Source: Kaistia terrae
GTDB lineage: Bacteria; Pseudomonadota; Alphaproteobacteria; Rhizobiales; Kaistiaceae
NCBI RefSeq assembly: GCF_026344005.1
Contig: NZ_JAPKNH010000008.1
Span: 1 to 64,000, forward strand
Direction: 5' to 3'
DNA: 64,000 nucleotides
Shown: piece by piece, positions 1 to 7,067 of the stretch
Layout: every line of letters starts with the position of its first letter
How positions within the stretch are numbered: the first letter of the stretch is position 1
Position numbers and translations under genes: made by a program
Notes under the pieces: generated by a model
What the model saw: only the letters and a program-made list of their open reading frames with translations
What the model was told of the DNA's origin: nothing
Databases searched by the model: none

Positions 1-371
1 GGTGATGCGAGCTGGTAGACGACCGTCGCAGGCAAATCGGAAATGATTTCCGTTTTGGTTTCGAACGCCTCGGCCGCCTGCATGTAGTTCCGAGCGGTGC
101 GATCCGTCCAGCCGAACTCGGCGGCCAGCCAGGCGGTGAATCTGCCGTGGCCCAGCAATTCCTTGGCGGCGAGCAGATTGACCCCGGTGCCGATCATGTA
201 GCGGATGGTCGTTTTCCGCCAGGAACGGATCTGAGCGGCGGCTCCACGAAGGCGCTGGGCGTCTTCTAGGTCGATGCTCGCATAATCGAACGATGCCCCC
301 TCGGCGAGCGTCAACTCGTGATGGGGAAGCGCATCGATTCCGCTGGCGGTCTGGATTTGCGCATTAGTCAT
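1..371 (-). CDS. DUF3102-type protein of a mobile element (partial, runs off window edge)
   Basis: Reading the minus strand from ATG at 371 gives an open frame to the window edge (123 codons, no stop). Residues around 55-100 contain IGTGVNLLAAKELLGHGRF followed by FGWTDRTARNYMQAA. This is the pattern of the DUF3102 family (a helical, probably DNA-associated domain found on plasmids, phages and rhizobial islands). The start overlaps the stop of the upstream small gene by 8 nt, so it is probably translationally coupled at the downstream end of the element operon. The C-terminus is outside the window, so its role is unknown. Confidence 0.75.
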   Translation of the reverse strand, partial: MTNAQIQTASGIDALPHHELTLAEGASFDYASIDLEDAQRLRGAAAQIRSWRKTTIRYMIGTGVNLLAAKELLGHGRFTAWLAAEFGWTDRTARNYMQAAEAFETKTEIISDLPATVVYQLAS

Positions 372-621
372 GCGGAACCTCCGCAAGCTGTTGGAGCCCC
401 GCGATGAGGGCGAGAAGATTGGCGCGACCGACGATACCTATCCTGTGGTCACTGCCATCAGACGACCACCGCTGGCTGATATTCACGCCACCATCCAGAC
501 CCGGCTCAATATCCGTTCGGTCCTGCTGATGGATCACTGGGGTTCGCTCTGTCACGATATTGCTCCGTTTTGCGGATCCGGCTGGGCAACTACTGCTGCT
601 GATGACTGTCGCATCGATCAT
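364..621 (-). CDS. Small hypothetical protein of the integrated element
   Basis: An 85-residue frame between the DUF6074 gene and the DUF3102 gene. Its ATG overlaps the DUF6074 stop (ATGA) and its own stop overlaps the next start by 8 nt. That is the same coupling seen along the rest of this operon and is the main reason to believe it is real. The N-terminal half is Ser/Thr-rich and polar. The C-terminus (NLLALIAGLQQLAEVPHD) is a short amphipathic helix. I do not recognise a family, and a spurious frame cannot be excluded. Confidence 0.5.
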   Translation of the reverse strand: MIDATVISSSSCPAGSAKRSNIVTERTPVIHQQDRTDIEPGLDGGVNISQRWSSDGSDHRIGIVGRANLLALIAGLQQLAEVPHD

Positions 622-923
622 GCTGCGTCCCCGTCCGGCCGAAGGTCATGAAGGGTATGGCCGTAGAGGGCGCGCTGAACGGATTCAGTGAACGCCTGGA
701 TCTCGCGGTCGATTTCGGCGGCGTCGATCCCAGCCGCAGTCATCTGTCGGGTCATGTCGGAAACCGTCTTGGTCCAGTAGACCTCGGCACCCTTGCCGGA
801 CCGGCCGGACAGCACATCGACCACGCGGCGGATCTTGCCGATGCGACGCTCGGTCGGGAAGGCGATGACGCGTGCAGTCGGGGGCGTCCAACGGAACAGC
901 GGAAGGTCGTTAGCTTCGCGCAT
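618..923 (-). CDS. DUF6074 family protein
   Basis: A 101-aa protein beginning MREANDLPLFRWTPPTARV, then FPTERRIGKIRRVVDVL and a YWTKTVSDM segment, ending with AEIDREIQAFTESVQRAL. The order LPLF-W-P, FP..RR.GKIR, YW and a terminal helix matches the DUF6074 family as I know it from rhizobial phages and genomic islands. No biochemical role is established. A near-palindrome (953-970) lies 30 nt upstream of its start, in the only sizeable gap of this part of the operon, and may carry an internal promoter or operator. Confidence 0.75.
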   Translation of the reverse strand: MREANDLPLFRWTPPTARVIAFPTERRIGKIRRVVDVLSGRSGKGAEVYWTKTVSDMTRQMTAAGIDAAEIDREIQAFTESVQRALYGHTLHDLRPDGDAA

Positions 924-952
924 GGCGTGCCTCGCACCAATATCTATATAGG

Positions 953-1070
953 ATTTCGGAATCCCGAAATATTAGAACCCTTGGTTTCTGCGGGTTTCCC
1001 GGCGCCCTCATGGTCAAGACGCCTTTAATATTTCGGAGTTCCGAAGCGGCAATATTTCGGAATCCCGAAG
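953..1070. repeat. Three copies of a TTCGG-N4-CCGAA near-palindrome (iteron/operator-like)
   Basis: Copies lie at 953-970, 1028-1046 and 1051-1070, each around an AATATTTCGG(A/G)(A/G)T(C/T)CCGAA core. The first is inverted relative to the other two, which are 23 bp apart. The last two fall within the final codons of the 1014-1625 gene and encode repeated DSEI/NSEI peptides there. The first is in the gap before the DUF6074 gene. A similar CGGAATCCCG core recurs at 5805-5814 upstream of the integrase. This suggests binding sites for an element-encoded replication or regulatory protein. Confidence 0.55.
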
Positions 1071-1625
1071 TGGGGTTTTCTTTTTGCGACCGACCTTGCC
1101 GCGTATGGTGGCCGCCTTCTTTCGGTCGACCTCCGACCACTGCTTGCACCTTTCGGGAGAGCAGCGGCGCCACTCGCCGGTTGGCGCCGCCCCCTCGAAG
1201 TCGCCGAGATAAGTAATCCTGAATACGTTCGCGTGCGGGGTGCCGATACCGGCGCGCCCGCGATCGATCTTGATCAGGCCCTTGTACTCAAGCTCATCGA
1301 TGGCATCGGCGACGTATTCCCCAGTGACGCCGTAGTCCGAAAACTGGCCATGGGTTACCACCAGCTTGCCGTTCTTCAGCCCGCTATGCATCGTGTGTTC
1401 TATAACCACGCGGAAGAACGCCTTAGTCGCGTTCCCGCTCAATGATCGGAAGGCGACGGACTCCATTATCTCGATAGTCAGCCAGGCCCAATTACGGCTG
1501 CTATCTACCCCCTTGTCGAAACCGTCACTTTTGCGCGGCGGGCTTGTATGCTTCCGCACCATGTTGAACGTCTTGCCGCCCGAGGTGCGGCTCTTGTCGC
1601 GCGCGTTGAAAATGGCGTTACTCAT
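1014..1625 (-). CDS. Winged-helix, replication/regulatory-like protein of the element
   Basis: A 203-aa protein from ATG 1625, which overlaps the upstream stop by 8 nt (the frame is open further upstream, but that overlap favours this start). The middle (about residues 45-140) reads as an initiator-type winged helix: WAWLTIEIMESVAFRSLSG, then KLVVTHGQFSDYGVTGEYV and AIDELEYKGLIKIDRG. The tail is very basic (VGRKKKTPLR) and ends with two DSEI/NSEI repeats, encoded by the palindromes at 1028-1070. Its own target sites may therefore lie inside its 3' end, as in some Rep proteins. The Rep-like call is by pattern only. Confidence 0.55.
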   Translation of the reverse strand: MSNAIFNARDKSRTSGGKTFNMVRKHTSPPRKSDGFDKGVDSSRNWAWLTIEIMESVAFRSLSGNATKAFFRVVIEHTMHSGLKNGKLVVTHGQFSDYGVTGEYVADAIDELEYKGLIKIDRGRAGIGTPHANVFRITYLGDFEGAAPTGEWRRCSPERCKQWSEVDRKKAATIRGKVGRKKKTPLRDSEILPLRNSEILKAS

Positions 1626-2313
1626 GCGCACCGCCGACCCACTCGGGCAGGTCGCCATAGAAGCTCCTGCACGCTGCAGCAAAGGTGCGGTAGGTCGGGC
1701 GGGCGTTCTGCCAGTCCCAGAACCAGGTAGCACTAACCGGCTTCAGCCATTCGATGCCGGCGACGCGCCAATCGTCATGTGCCGATACGGCGTAGAAGGC
1801 CGCCGCTTCGAGACAATCGATTTCGGCCTCCGCGAGGTGTTCGATAGCCGCAGTCAGCAGCATCGAAAGCCCGGCCGCCGCAACCTCGGGCGGGGCCTGC
1901 CACGACTTCGTGCTTTCCATGGCGTGTTCGAGGACGGGCAGGAACGCCGCCGCTCGCCGGTCCCATGAGGGATGATCCAGAGCGAGCGTCACCCAATTCT
2001 CCAGCGGCTCTTCAATGCCGTGTGTCTTCGGCATGTTGGTATAGGCCGGCTGCTCGGGGCGCGGGATGGCGACATGGGGAACCTTCTGCCCCCCATGGTC
2101 GAGGAATATCTGGAAGGGAACGCCGCCCCTGCCCATCGCCTCGCCAAGGACCTTTTCGCAGCGTTCGCGGTTGTGCTTACCGTGGATGCCGGCCATGGTC
2201 ATGCAGCCGTCGAGTTCGTGGTGGAACTCGTCCTCGCCGCCGCCTTTGTCCCGATAGACAGCGATAGGAACGCCATAGGGCGATGGGATGTGGCCGAGCT
2301 TTGTCATGCTCAT
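1618..2313 (-). CDS. Hypothetical protein of the integrated element
   Basis: A 231-aa protein starting MSMTKLGHIPSPYGVPIAVY, overlapping the upstream stop (ATGA) and the downstream start (8 nt). It is rich in Trp and His in the C-terminal half (WVTLALDHPSWDRRAAAFL, WFWDWQNARPTYRTFAAA), with no signal peptide or membrane segment. Codon use is like that of its neighbours. I do not recognise the family; I infer a soluble element-specific protein from position and coupling alone. Confidence 0.6.
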   Translation of the reverse strand: MSMTKLGHIPSPYGVPIAVYRDKGGGEDEFHHELDGCMTMAGIHGKHNRERCEKVLGEAMGRGGVPFQIFLDHGGQKVPHVAIPRPEQPAYTNMPKTHGIEEPLENWVTLALDHPSWDRRAAAFLPVLEHAMESTKSWQAPPEVAAAGLSMLLTAAIEHLAEAEIDCLEAAAFYAVSAHDDWRVAGIEWLKPVSATWFWDWQNARPTYRTFAAACRSFYGDLPEWVGGAHE

Positions 2314-2558
2314 GCTGTACCCCCAAGCTTGGTCGCGTCGATGACCGTCCAGTTGGTCCAGAGGCCGGCGATGCGCACAGCGTCCGCTCGCGACCGGCCT
2401 TCCCAGATGCGGGTATGGTCCTCGCCCGTGACCATGCTGACGAAGTAGTGGCTACTGGCCAGGCTCGGATCGGTGGACGGGCCGGCGATAGTGCCAGCCT
2501 CGATAAGAATGTGCCGCTGCTCTGGCTCGGCTTGGGGGAAGGCGACGACGTTGCTCAT
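2310..2558 (-). CDS. Small hypothetical protein of the integrated element
   Basis: An 82-aa protein (MSNVVAFPQAEPEQRHILIE at the start) coupled by 4-nt overlaps to both neighbours. The middle contains SSHYFVSMVTGEDHTRIWEG, followed by a helical RADAVRIAGLWTNW segment. It is soluble and has no recognised domain. It shares its first four residues with the next upstream gene (MSNV), which may reflect similar translation starts more than homology. Confidence 0.5.
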   Translation of the reverse strand: MSNVVAFPQAEPEQRHILIEAGTIAGPSTDPSLASSHYFVSMVTGEDHTRIWEGRSRADAVRIAGLWTNWTVIDATKLGGTA

Positions 2559-2848
2559 GCCGCGACCTCAAGGCTCAGCACCTCGACCGTGGACCGAAGG
2601 AAGTAGCGGCCGTGCCGTCCGCTGAAAGCGCCATCATGCGGCTCATCCACGGTCTCTATGTTCAAGCCGGCTTCCCTGGCTTTAAACACATAGTGGCTAA
2701 TCCTGGGCGCCGGGCTCTCAATGCTGGTTGTGCCTCGTGGCCCGGCCTTGATCAGGCGGTCCACCATCCAAGCGACACGGCCCTTCAGGACCAGGATGCG
2801 GCCGTCGTGCCCGCCGACGCGGATCTCAAGTTTGGTGACATTGCTCAC
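2555..2848 (-). CDS. Small winged-helix-domain protein of rhizobial elements
   Basis: A 97-aa protein starting at GTG 2848 (MSNVTKLEIRVGG), whose start shares one base with the upstream TAG. The central part, VAWMVDRLIKAGPRGTTSIE then RISHYVFKAREAGLNIETV and HGRYFLRSTVEVL, is the layout of a compact winged-helix domain known from Hyphomicrobiales phage-like islands. It probably binds DNA as an accessory protein. The assignment is from recalled family pattern and is not tested. Confidence 0.6.
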   Translation of the reverse strand: MSNVTKLEIRVGGHDGRILVLKGRVAWMVDRLIKAGPRGTTSIESPAPRISHYVFKAREAGLNIETVDEPHDGAFSGRHGRYFLRSTVEVLSLEVAA

Positions 2849-3114
2849 TAGCGCACCTCACGCATGGCGAGGCCGGCGCTGATGGCCGTGACCGTCGCGA
2901 TTGATTCCGACAGCCCGAAACGCTTCTGCAAGCGACGGCTGGCTTGATGGAGTGAAGAGGAAGGGGTAGCTTCCGCGCCGATCAGCTCTGCAAGATGATC
3001 GATTTTCGAAGGGCCGTGCGCTGTGCAACCAGCCACGGCTTTTCTCGTTTCAGGGCTTGGGAATGGCGCCGGCCCTCGTTTGGGCGGTGTCTGTATTCGG
3101 ACGACAATTGTCAT
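2848..3114 (-). CDS. Small hypothetical protein, first gene of the small-gene operon
   Basis: I place the start at ATG 3114, preceded by an AGAGG ribosome site, giving 88 aa (MTIVVRIQTPPKRGPAPFPS). The frame extends further upstream, but that part has low-complexity Arg/Ser composition and crosses the hairpin at 3187-3208. The C-terminal half (LHQASRRLQKRFGLSESIAT) looks like a short helix-turn-helix or helical hairpin. It is the first of the tightly coupled genes running to the window edge. Function unknown. Confidence 0.5.
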   Translation of the reverse strand: MTIVVRIQTPPKRGPAPFPSPETRKAVAGCTAHGPSKIDHLAELIGAEATPSSSLHQASRRLQKRFGLSESIATVTAISAGLAMREVR

Positions 3115-3186
3115 GACTGAACCTCTGCGGCTTTGCGCCAGAGGACGGTCGAGGCTATGCTGAACAAGCGAAACTGATAGCCTACG

Positions 3187-3215
3187 GCCCCGTCCATTGC
3201 GGCGGGGCTTTTTCT
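3187..3215 (+). terminator. Rho-independent-terminator-like hairpin read on the plus strand
   Basis: GCCCCG (3187-3192) pairs with CGGGGC (3203-3208) and is followed by TTTTTCTT. The T-run lies on the plus strand, opposite to all element genes around it, and just past the end of the alpA-like gene. Either it ends an unseen plus-strand transcript from 3115-3186, which also contains a GGCTAT/ATAGCC pair, or it blocks antisense transcription. Confidence 0.4.
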
Positions 3216-3400
3216 TAGGCGGCGCGCTGGACGCGGCTAGACAGCCACTGGCCGATGATGCTCTCCGGCCAAGCAATCGCACGCTTCGACAAGTTCACCG
3301 GGCGCGGGAACGTGCCATCCTTCATCTTGTCGTAGATGGTGCTGCGGCTTAGGCCAGTCGCGTCGATGACGGCGGGCAGTCTCAGATGCTTCTCAACCAT
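3215..3400 (-). CDS. AlpA-family DNA-binding regulator / excisionase-like
   Basis: A 61-aa MerR-like helix-turn-helix protein: LRLPAVIDATGLSRSTIYDK, then FPRPVNLSKRAIAWPES and IGQWLSSR. This is the compact AlpA fold used by P4-type phages and islands to activate integrase or excision. It lies two genes downstream of the integrase, which is the usual neighbourhood. A perfect 14-bp palindrome (3484-3497) sits about 85 nt upstream of its ATG and may control it. It probably acts as the element's excision or lysogeny switch. Confidence 0.85.
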   Translation of the reverse strand: MVEKHLRLPAVIDATGLSRSTIYDKMKDGTFPRPVNLSKRAIAWPESIIGQWLSSRVQRAA

Positions 3401-3483
3401 GTCGGTTCCTTTCGGCAGGCGTTGGACACTGTCGAGAAGTTGCCGAAAGGCGTGCTGATCAAATAGTCTGCACGATTAAAATA

Positions 3484-3497
3484 CCGTATCGATACGG
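3484..3497. promoter_or_regulatory. Perfect 14-bp palindrome between the 335-aa gene and alpA
   Basis: CCGTATCGATACGG is self-complementary over its full length. It lies in the 99-nt gap upstream of the alpA-like gene and just after the stop codon of the preceding gene. It has no T-run, so an operator is more likely than a terminator. Confidence 0.45.
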
Positions 3498-3499
3498 CG

Positions 3500-4507
3500 T
3501 TAGGATTTCGCTGAGCGACGGCCCGGCCTCTTCAATTCGGGCGCGGCATCAGTCGCTTGTTTCCAATGGCGGTCGAATTGACGAGCTGACATTTCGGGGA
3601 AAAGTGCTTCCTTAATCTCGTCCCGCGTCATTGATGCGCTGCTGCGATAAAGCTCAACGATCATGTCCTTGGGCGCCCGGTCTTCCTGCCTCGCTTGCTT
3701 TTCAATACTTTGGGGGCGCAGATCGGCAAAGAATTCGTCAATCCATTCGGACGGCGCCATCACAGTGCGCCCCTCGTAAGGGCTCATCATCTCCAGAATT
3801 GACGCAGCGGACCCGATACGGGTGTCCACTCCCCGCGCGAAACTGCGGCTGCCCATCTCGATTCCAAGGGCAGCAAACCCCGCATTTGCCTCGTAGATCA
3901 AACTCATTGACTTCGCGAACAGTCGAAGCTCAGCGAGCGATATCGTCGAAGTCTGCCAATCCACGATTGGCGTGTAGCGGGTGATGTCACGGACGCTCGG
4001 AATGAGGCGGCGTTCTCTCGGCTGGAAAACCTTAGTTGTTAGAAATGCGGAATGCCAATATTCGGAACGAAGAGATTTCAGCCCGAAAATGCCCGCGCCT
4101 GCGGCCGCCCATCGCCCGCCGAAGAATTCCACCCGGGCTTTCGAGAATGAAGCATCGACTTCCTTCGGGGCTTCATTCGGGGCGTCTTTCGGTGCATTGA
4201 GGTCTTCTCTCGGGTCTTCCTTTGTCTCTTCTGCGGGCTCCAAGAGTCTTGGGTCAAGCTTCGCGCGCGTCCCATCCGCGCTAAGCATAAATACACCTTG
4301 GCCAGCCACCCCGGTCGTACATCTGAAAAACAGGTCATAGACGAGAAACTTTGCCGCGATAGGTACATTTGACTGATGGCCAGTTACGGCCCTCCAGCCC
4401 CCATCCTGCTCCAATTTCTGGCGCTTCTGCTGAAGTCTTAGCCGAATTGATCTCTGAGCAGCCGCGTAAAACTCCGTTAGCGGGCTGTATCCCTCAACCG
4501 AAATCAT
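3500..4507 (-). CDS. 335-aa protein of unknown function, coupled to the integrase
   Basis: The ATG at 4507 overlaps the integrase stop (ATGA), so the two are probably co-translated. No membrane segment or signal peptide is visible. An acidic/Pro-rich linker (about residues 90-115, EPAEETKEDPREDLNAPKDA) separates an N-terminal part (FLVYDLFFRCTTGVAGQGVF) from a larger helical part. The C-terminus has a basic tail after a segment resembling a DNA-binding helix pair (MTRDEIKEALFPEMSARQFD). It could be an integration accessory factor, a defence gene or another cargo protein. No family is recognised. Confidence 0.65.
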   Translation of the reverse strand: MISVEGYSPLTEFYAAAQRSIRLRLQQKRQKLEQDGGWRAVTGHQSNVPIAAKFLVYDLFFRCTTGVAGQGVFMLSADGTRAKLDPRLLEPAEETKEDPREDLNAPKDAPNEAPKEVDASFSKARVEFFGGRWAAAGAGIFGLKSLRSEYWHSAFLTTKVFQPRERRLIPSVRDITRYTPIVDWQTSTISLAELRLFAKSMSLIYEANAGFAALGIEMGSRSFARGVDTRIGSAASILEMMSPYEGRTVMAPSEWIDEFFADLRPQSIEKQARQEDRAPKDMIVELYRSSASMTRDEIKEALFPEMSARQFDRHWKQATDAAPELKRPGRRSAKS

Positions 4508-5706
4508 GCCCCAATCCTCACAACATTGTTGTTGCCGCGCTCGGCCAAAAAGCTTGCCCAGGCGTCCATCATCTTCCGTCGCTTCTCGAACACGTCAGAC
4601 CGCGCATAGGCTTGTTCAACAGCATCGCCGACCGCATGGGCAAGCGCCGCCTCGGCGACCTCGCGCGGGAATGTTGTCCGCTCTTGCGCCCAAGTGCGGA
4701 ACGATGTCCGAAAGCCGTGAACGTCGACAGGAAAGCCCAATTCCTTGACCAGTTTGGAAAGGGTCATATCGGAGAGGGGTTTTCCTGCTTTCGTGCCGGG
4801 GAATACCAAGCCAGACCCATCGTCAAGCGCCTTGGCCTGATCGAGCAGCGCAAGCGCACGGCTGGATAGTGGGACGCGATGCAGCCTCTTCATCTTCATG
4901 CGCTCGGCCGGGATTTCCCAAACTTTCGCCTTCAGATCGAACTCACTCCACGCTGCCAACCGCACTTCCCCCGACCGAGACGCGGTCAGCACCAGCAACT
5001 CCAGCGCCGCCTTTGTCGCGAGCCCCGCACCCGATGCCTTCACCGCCTCGATACAGCCGGCCACCTCGGCATATGGCAGCGCCTTCCGGTTCGCCTTCGC
5101 CGTCTCGGCCTTCGGCAATGCCCGCGCGATGTTCTCCGCAGGGTTGTCCTGACGCCAGCCCTGAGCAATCGCCCACTTCATAACTGTGCCGATACGCTGG
5201 CGAACTCGCCGCGCCGTTTCGGCTTTCTCCACCCAGATGGGACTTAACACCGCCAGTACATCCGCCGTCGTCACCTCAGGAACCTTCAGCCGGCCCAGCC
5301 TCGGAAATGCGTATGTCTCAAGTGTCGAAATGAACTGTGCCGCATGCTTGGAATTCTTCCATGTTGGCGAATGCATCTCATGCACCTTGCGGGCGGCATC
5401 CTCGAAAGAAAGGACTGCAGCGGCTTCCCGCTTGCTCGCCAGCGGGTCGCCGCCCGCGCGGGCAAGCTTGCGGTTGTCGAGCGCTATGGTTCGCGCTTCG
5501 GCCAACGATACGAGGGACGGAGACCCGAGTCCTAGTTCGCACCTCTTTCCCCGGATGGTGATGCGCTGGACCCAGAACCGTGACCCGTTCGGCTCCACCC
5601 GAAGATAGAGCCCCTGCCCGTCGAAATACTTGCCAGGCTCTTGCGCGGTGCGGACCAGCAACGCCGTCAGAGCCTTCTCGGGTCGCCGACTACTAGGGTG
5701 CACCAA
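4504..5706 (-). CDS. int: Tyrosine recombinase / site-specific integrase (P4-like, DUF4102 N-terminus)
   Basis: A 400-aa integrase. Residues about 10-90 form the arm-binding DUF4102-type domain (GQGLYLRVEPNGSRFWVQRI). The catalytic domain shows the first Arg in TASRSGEVRLAAW, the HxxR box in VDVHGFRTSFRTWAQ and the nucleophilic Tyr in EQAYARSDVFEKRR. Length fits the P4 integrase group, which usually inserts at the 3' ends of genes. The start is TTG 5706 or GTG 5703, after a purine-rich GGGGGAATGGA. Three decamer repeats upstream (5811-5840) are candidate arm sites. It defines the element's right end. Confidence 0.93.
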   Translation of the reverse strand: MVHPSSRRPEKALTALLVRTAQEPGKYFDGQGLYLRVEPNGSRFWVQRITIRGKRCELGLGSPSLVSLAEARTIALDNRKLARAGGDPLASKREAAAVLSFEDAARKVHEMHSPTWKNSKHAAQFISTLETYAFPRLGRLKVPEVTTADVLAVLSPIWVEKAETARRVRQRIGTVMKWAIAQGWRQDNPAENIARALPKAETAKANRKALPYAEVAGCIEAVKASGAGLATKAALELLVLTASRSGEVRLAAWSEFDLKAKVWEIPAERMKMKRLHRVPLSSRALALLDQAKALDDGSGLVFPGTKAGKPLSDMTLSKLVKELGFPVDVHGFRTSFRTWAQERTTFPREVAEAALAHAVGDAVEQAYARSDVFEKRRKMMDAWASFLAERGNNNVVRIGA

Positions 5707-5810
5707 TCCATTCCCCCATTCCTTCCCCCACCGAATGACAGAAGCAGCAGAACATTACCGGAACATTCTGGACAATGGAAGGGCCGAAAAATGAGGGTTA
5801 CTCACGGAAT

Positions 5811-5840
5811 CCCGGATGTTCCCGGATAATCCCGGATATG
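5811..5840. repeat. Three tandem decamers beginning CCCGGAT upstream of the integrase
   Basis: Three consecutive 10-nt units start at 5811, 5821 and 5831, each CCCGGAT plus three variable bases. The exact 10-nt period places each copy on the same face of the helix. Position about 105-135 nt upstream of the integrase start fits arm-type integrase/excisionase sites or an operator. Confidence 0.5.
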
Positions 5841-5864
5841 GCGGAGGCGGACGCTCCCTCCGCC
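5840..5864. other. 8-bp stem-loop at the element/chromosome junction (candidate att-proximal hairpin)
   Basis: GGCGGAGG (5840-5847) pairs with CCTCCGCC (5857-5864). There is no T-run on either side. It lies between the decamer repeats and the truncated LacI-like fragment, so the attachment core probably lies within about 5840-5900. The other att copy is outside the window and cannot be compared. Confidence 0.3.
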
Positions 5865-5869
5865 ATTAA

Positions 5870-6121
5870 CTAACTGATTTTTATGGATTTTATACCGACT
5901 GCGCGCGGAAGGTAGTAACCTGCCGCCTCAGCACCGTGCGGTTGGGCGCCGATCGTCATCACATCGTTGCCGCAGACGATCGCGTCCACATTGGCGCGAT
6001 GCAGGAGCAGCCATTGCCGCCCATTCCAGGCCCTGCTGAGCAGCGAAAGCGCCTGTATCACGGAGTTGGATAAAGCAGGAGAGATGATACGACCAATCAT
6101 CGAACGGGAATTCGAAGGCAA
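5870..6121 (-). pseudogene. Probable C-terminal remnant of a LacI-family regulator
   Basis: The minus-strand frame contains VDAIVCGNDVMTIGA followed by AEAAGYYLPRAVGI. This closely resembles the segment of LacI-type effector domains that reads roughly DAIVCGNDVMAIGAL..AEAAG..VP.D. Only about 70-80 residues remain. No upstream DNA-binding half is present, and the frame ends just before the integrase-side hairpin. The simplest reading is that a regulator gene was broken, possibly by insertion of the element. Short length makes the call tentative. Confidence 0.4.
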
Positions 6122-6270
6122 GACAGCCTTCGTCGTGAGGGCTGTTGCGGTATCGGCCTGACGTCCGCCACGGAAGACGGCTGAAATGGACAGGGGCCGA
6201 TGGGGCGGCCTATAGGGTGTGGCCGGCGATCGCCAGGCGTGACGATCCGGCGAGAGACAGGAGCCCCCCG

Positions 6271-6768
6271 ATGTTCGATACGACGCCCATTGCCCCCACC
6301 GACAACAAGCCCGTCTTCTACCGGGAGCTCGATCAGCAACTGGCGTCGCTGTTTGAAGGCGAGCATGACGCCGTTGCCAATGCCGCCAACATGTCGGCGC
6401 TGCTGTTCATGGCAATGCCAGAATTGAACTGGGCCGGCTTCTATTTCCTGCCGGAGGGCAAGGACGTTCTCGTCGTCGGCCCGTTCCAGGGCAAGCCCGC
6501 CTGCGTCCGCATTCCGATCGGCAAAGGTGTCTGCGGCACGGCGGTGGCTCGACGCGAAACCATCCTTGTTGCCGACGTTCACGCGTTTCCCGGCCACATC
6601 GCCTGCGATGCCGCGTCCCAATCAGAGCTGGTTGTGCCGTTGATCCGCGATGGCAAAGTACTGGGCGTTCTCGATCTCGACAGCCCGCGCGCCGGTCGCT
6701 TCGATGCGGACGACCAGGCAGGCATTGAGCGTCTCGTTGCGCGTTACCTCGACAGCCTGGCCGGCTAG
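6271..6768 (+). CDS. msrC: Free methionine-(R)-sulfoxide reductase, GAF domain
   Basis: A 165-aa single GAF-domain cytoplasmic enzyme that reduces free L-methionine-(R)-sulfoxide with thioredoxin. The signature NWAGFYFLPEGKDVLVVGPF is present. The three family cysteines are visible at about Cys78 (KPACVRIPIG), Cys88 (GKGVCGTAV) and Cys112 (GHIACDAAS). The C-terminus, KVLGVLDLDSPRAGRF, is also typical. ATG 6271 follows a GAGAGACAGGAG ribosome site; the frame is open upstream without family similarity. It is the first intact chromosomal gene beside the element. Confidence 0.93.
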   Translation: MFDTTPIAPTDNKPVFYRELDQQLASLFEGEHDAVANAANMSALLFMAMPELNWAGFYFLPEGKDVLVVGPFQGKPACVRIPIGKGVCGTAVARRETILVADVHAFPGHIACDAASQSELVVPLIRDGKVLGVLDLDSPRAGRFDADDQAGIERLVARYLDSLAG

Positions 6769-7067
6769 CTCAGCCCAACACACCACCTTCGGAAAATCTG
6801 CGCCACCTCAATCCAGGGCTCGGGCAGCGTCGGACCATACCCAAAATTCCGCAAGGGAAACTGAATAAAATCGAAAATAATTTGGATGGATACAAACGAC
6901 GTATTGCGACTATATTGCATTAATACAAAATTCTCATTCCAATCTACGCACATAGGAATGAGGAACAAGGCATCCTTCCATCGAAGTGACGATACGAACC
7001 AGCTTTAGCACCGCGAGACGCCGCTCGAAGCCTGCGGGCGACCTCGCGACGCCGGGGGGCAGTGCCG
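6769..7067. promoter_or_regulatory. AT-rich intergenic stretch upstream of the polysaccharide cluster
   Basis: About 300 nt without a supported gene. From about 6850 to 6960 the base composition falls sharply in GC against the surroundings and includes stretches such as AATAAAATCGAAAATAATTT. It probably contains the promoter of the three-gene cluster that follows. An AT-rich silencer-binding region is another possibility. No clear -35/-10 pair can be fixed. Confidence 0.35.

Noticed and set aside
953-1070. CRISPR-like repeats
   Set aside because: Only three short copies, one inverted, with spacings of 75 and 23 nt and two inside a coding sequence. No cas genes.
5811-5866. Possible tRNA 3' end as integration target
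   Set aside because: CCTCCGCCA resembles a tRNA-Ser acceptor end, but no T-arm, anticodon arm or D-arm can be formed in the surrounding sequence.
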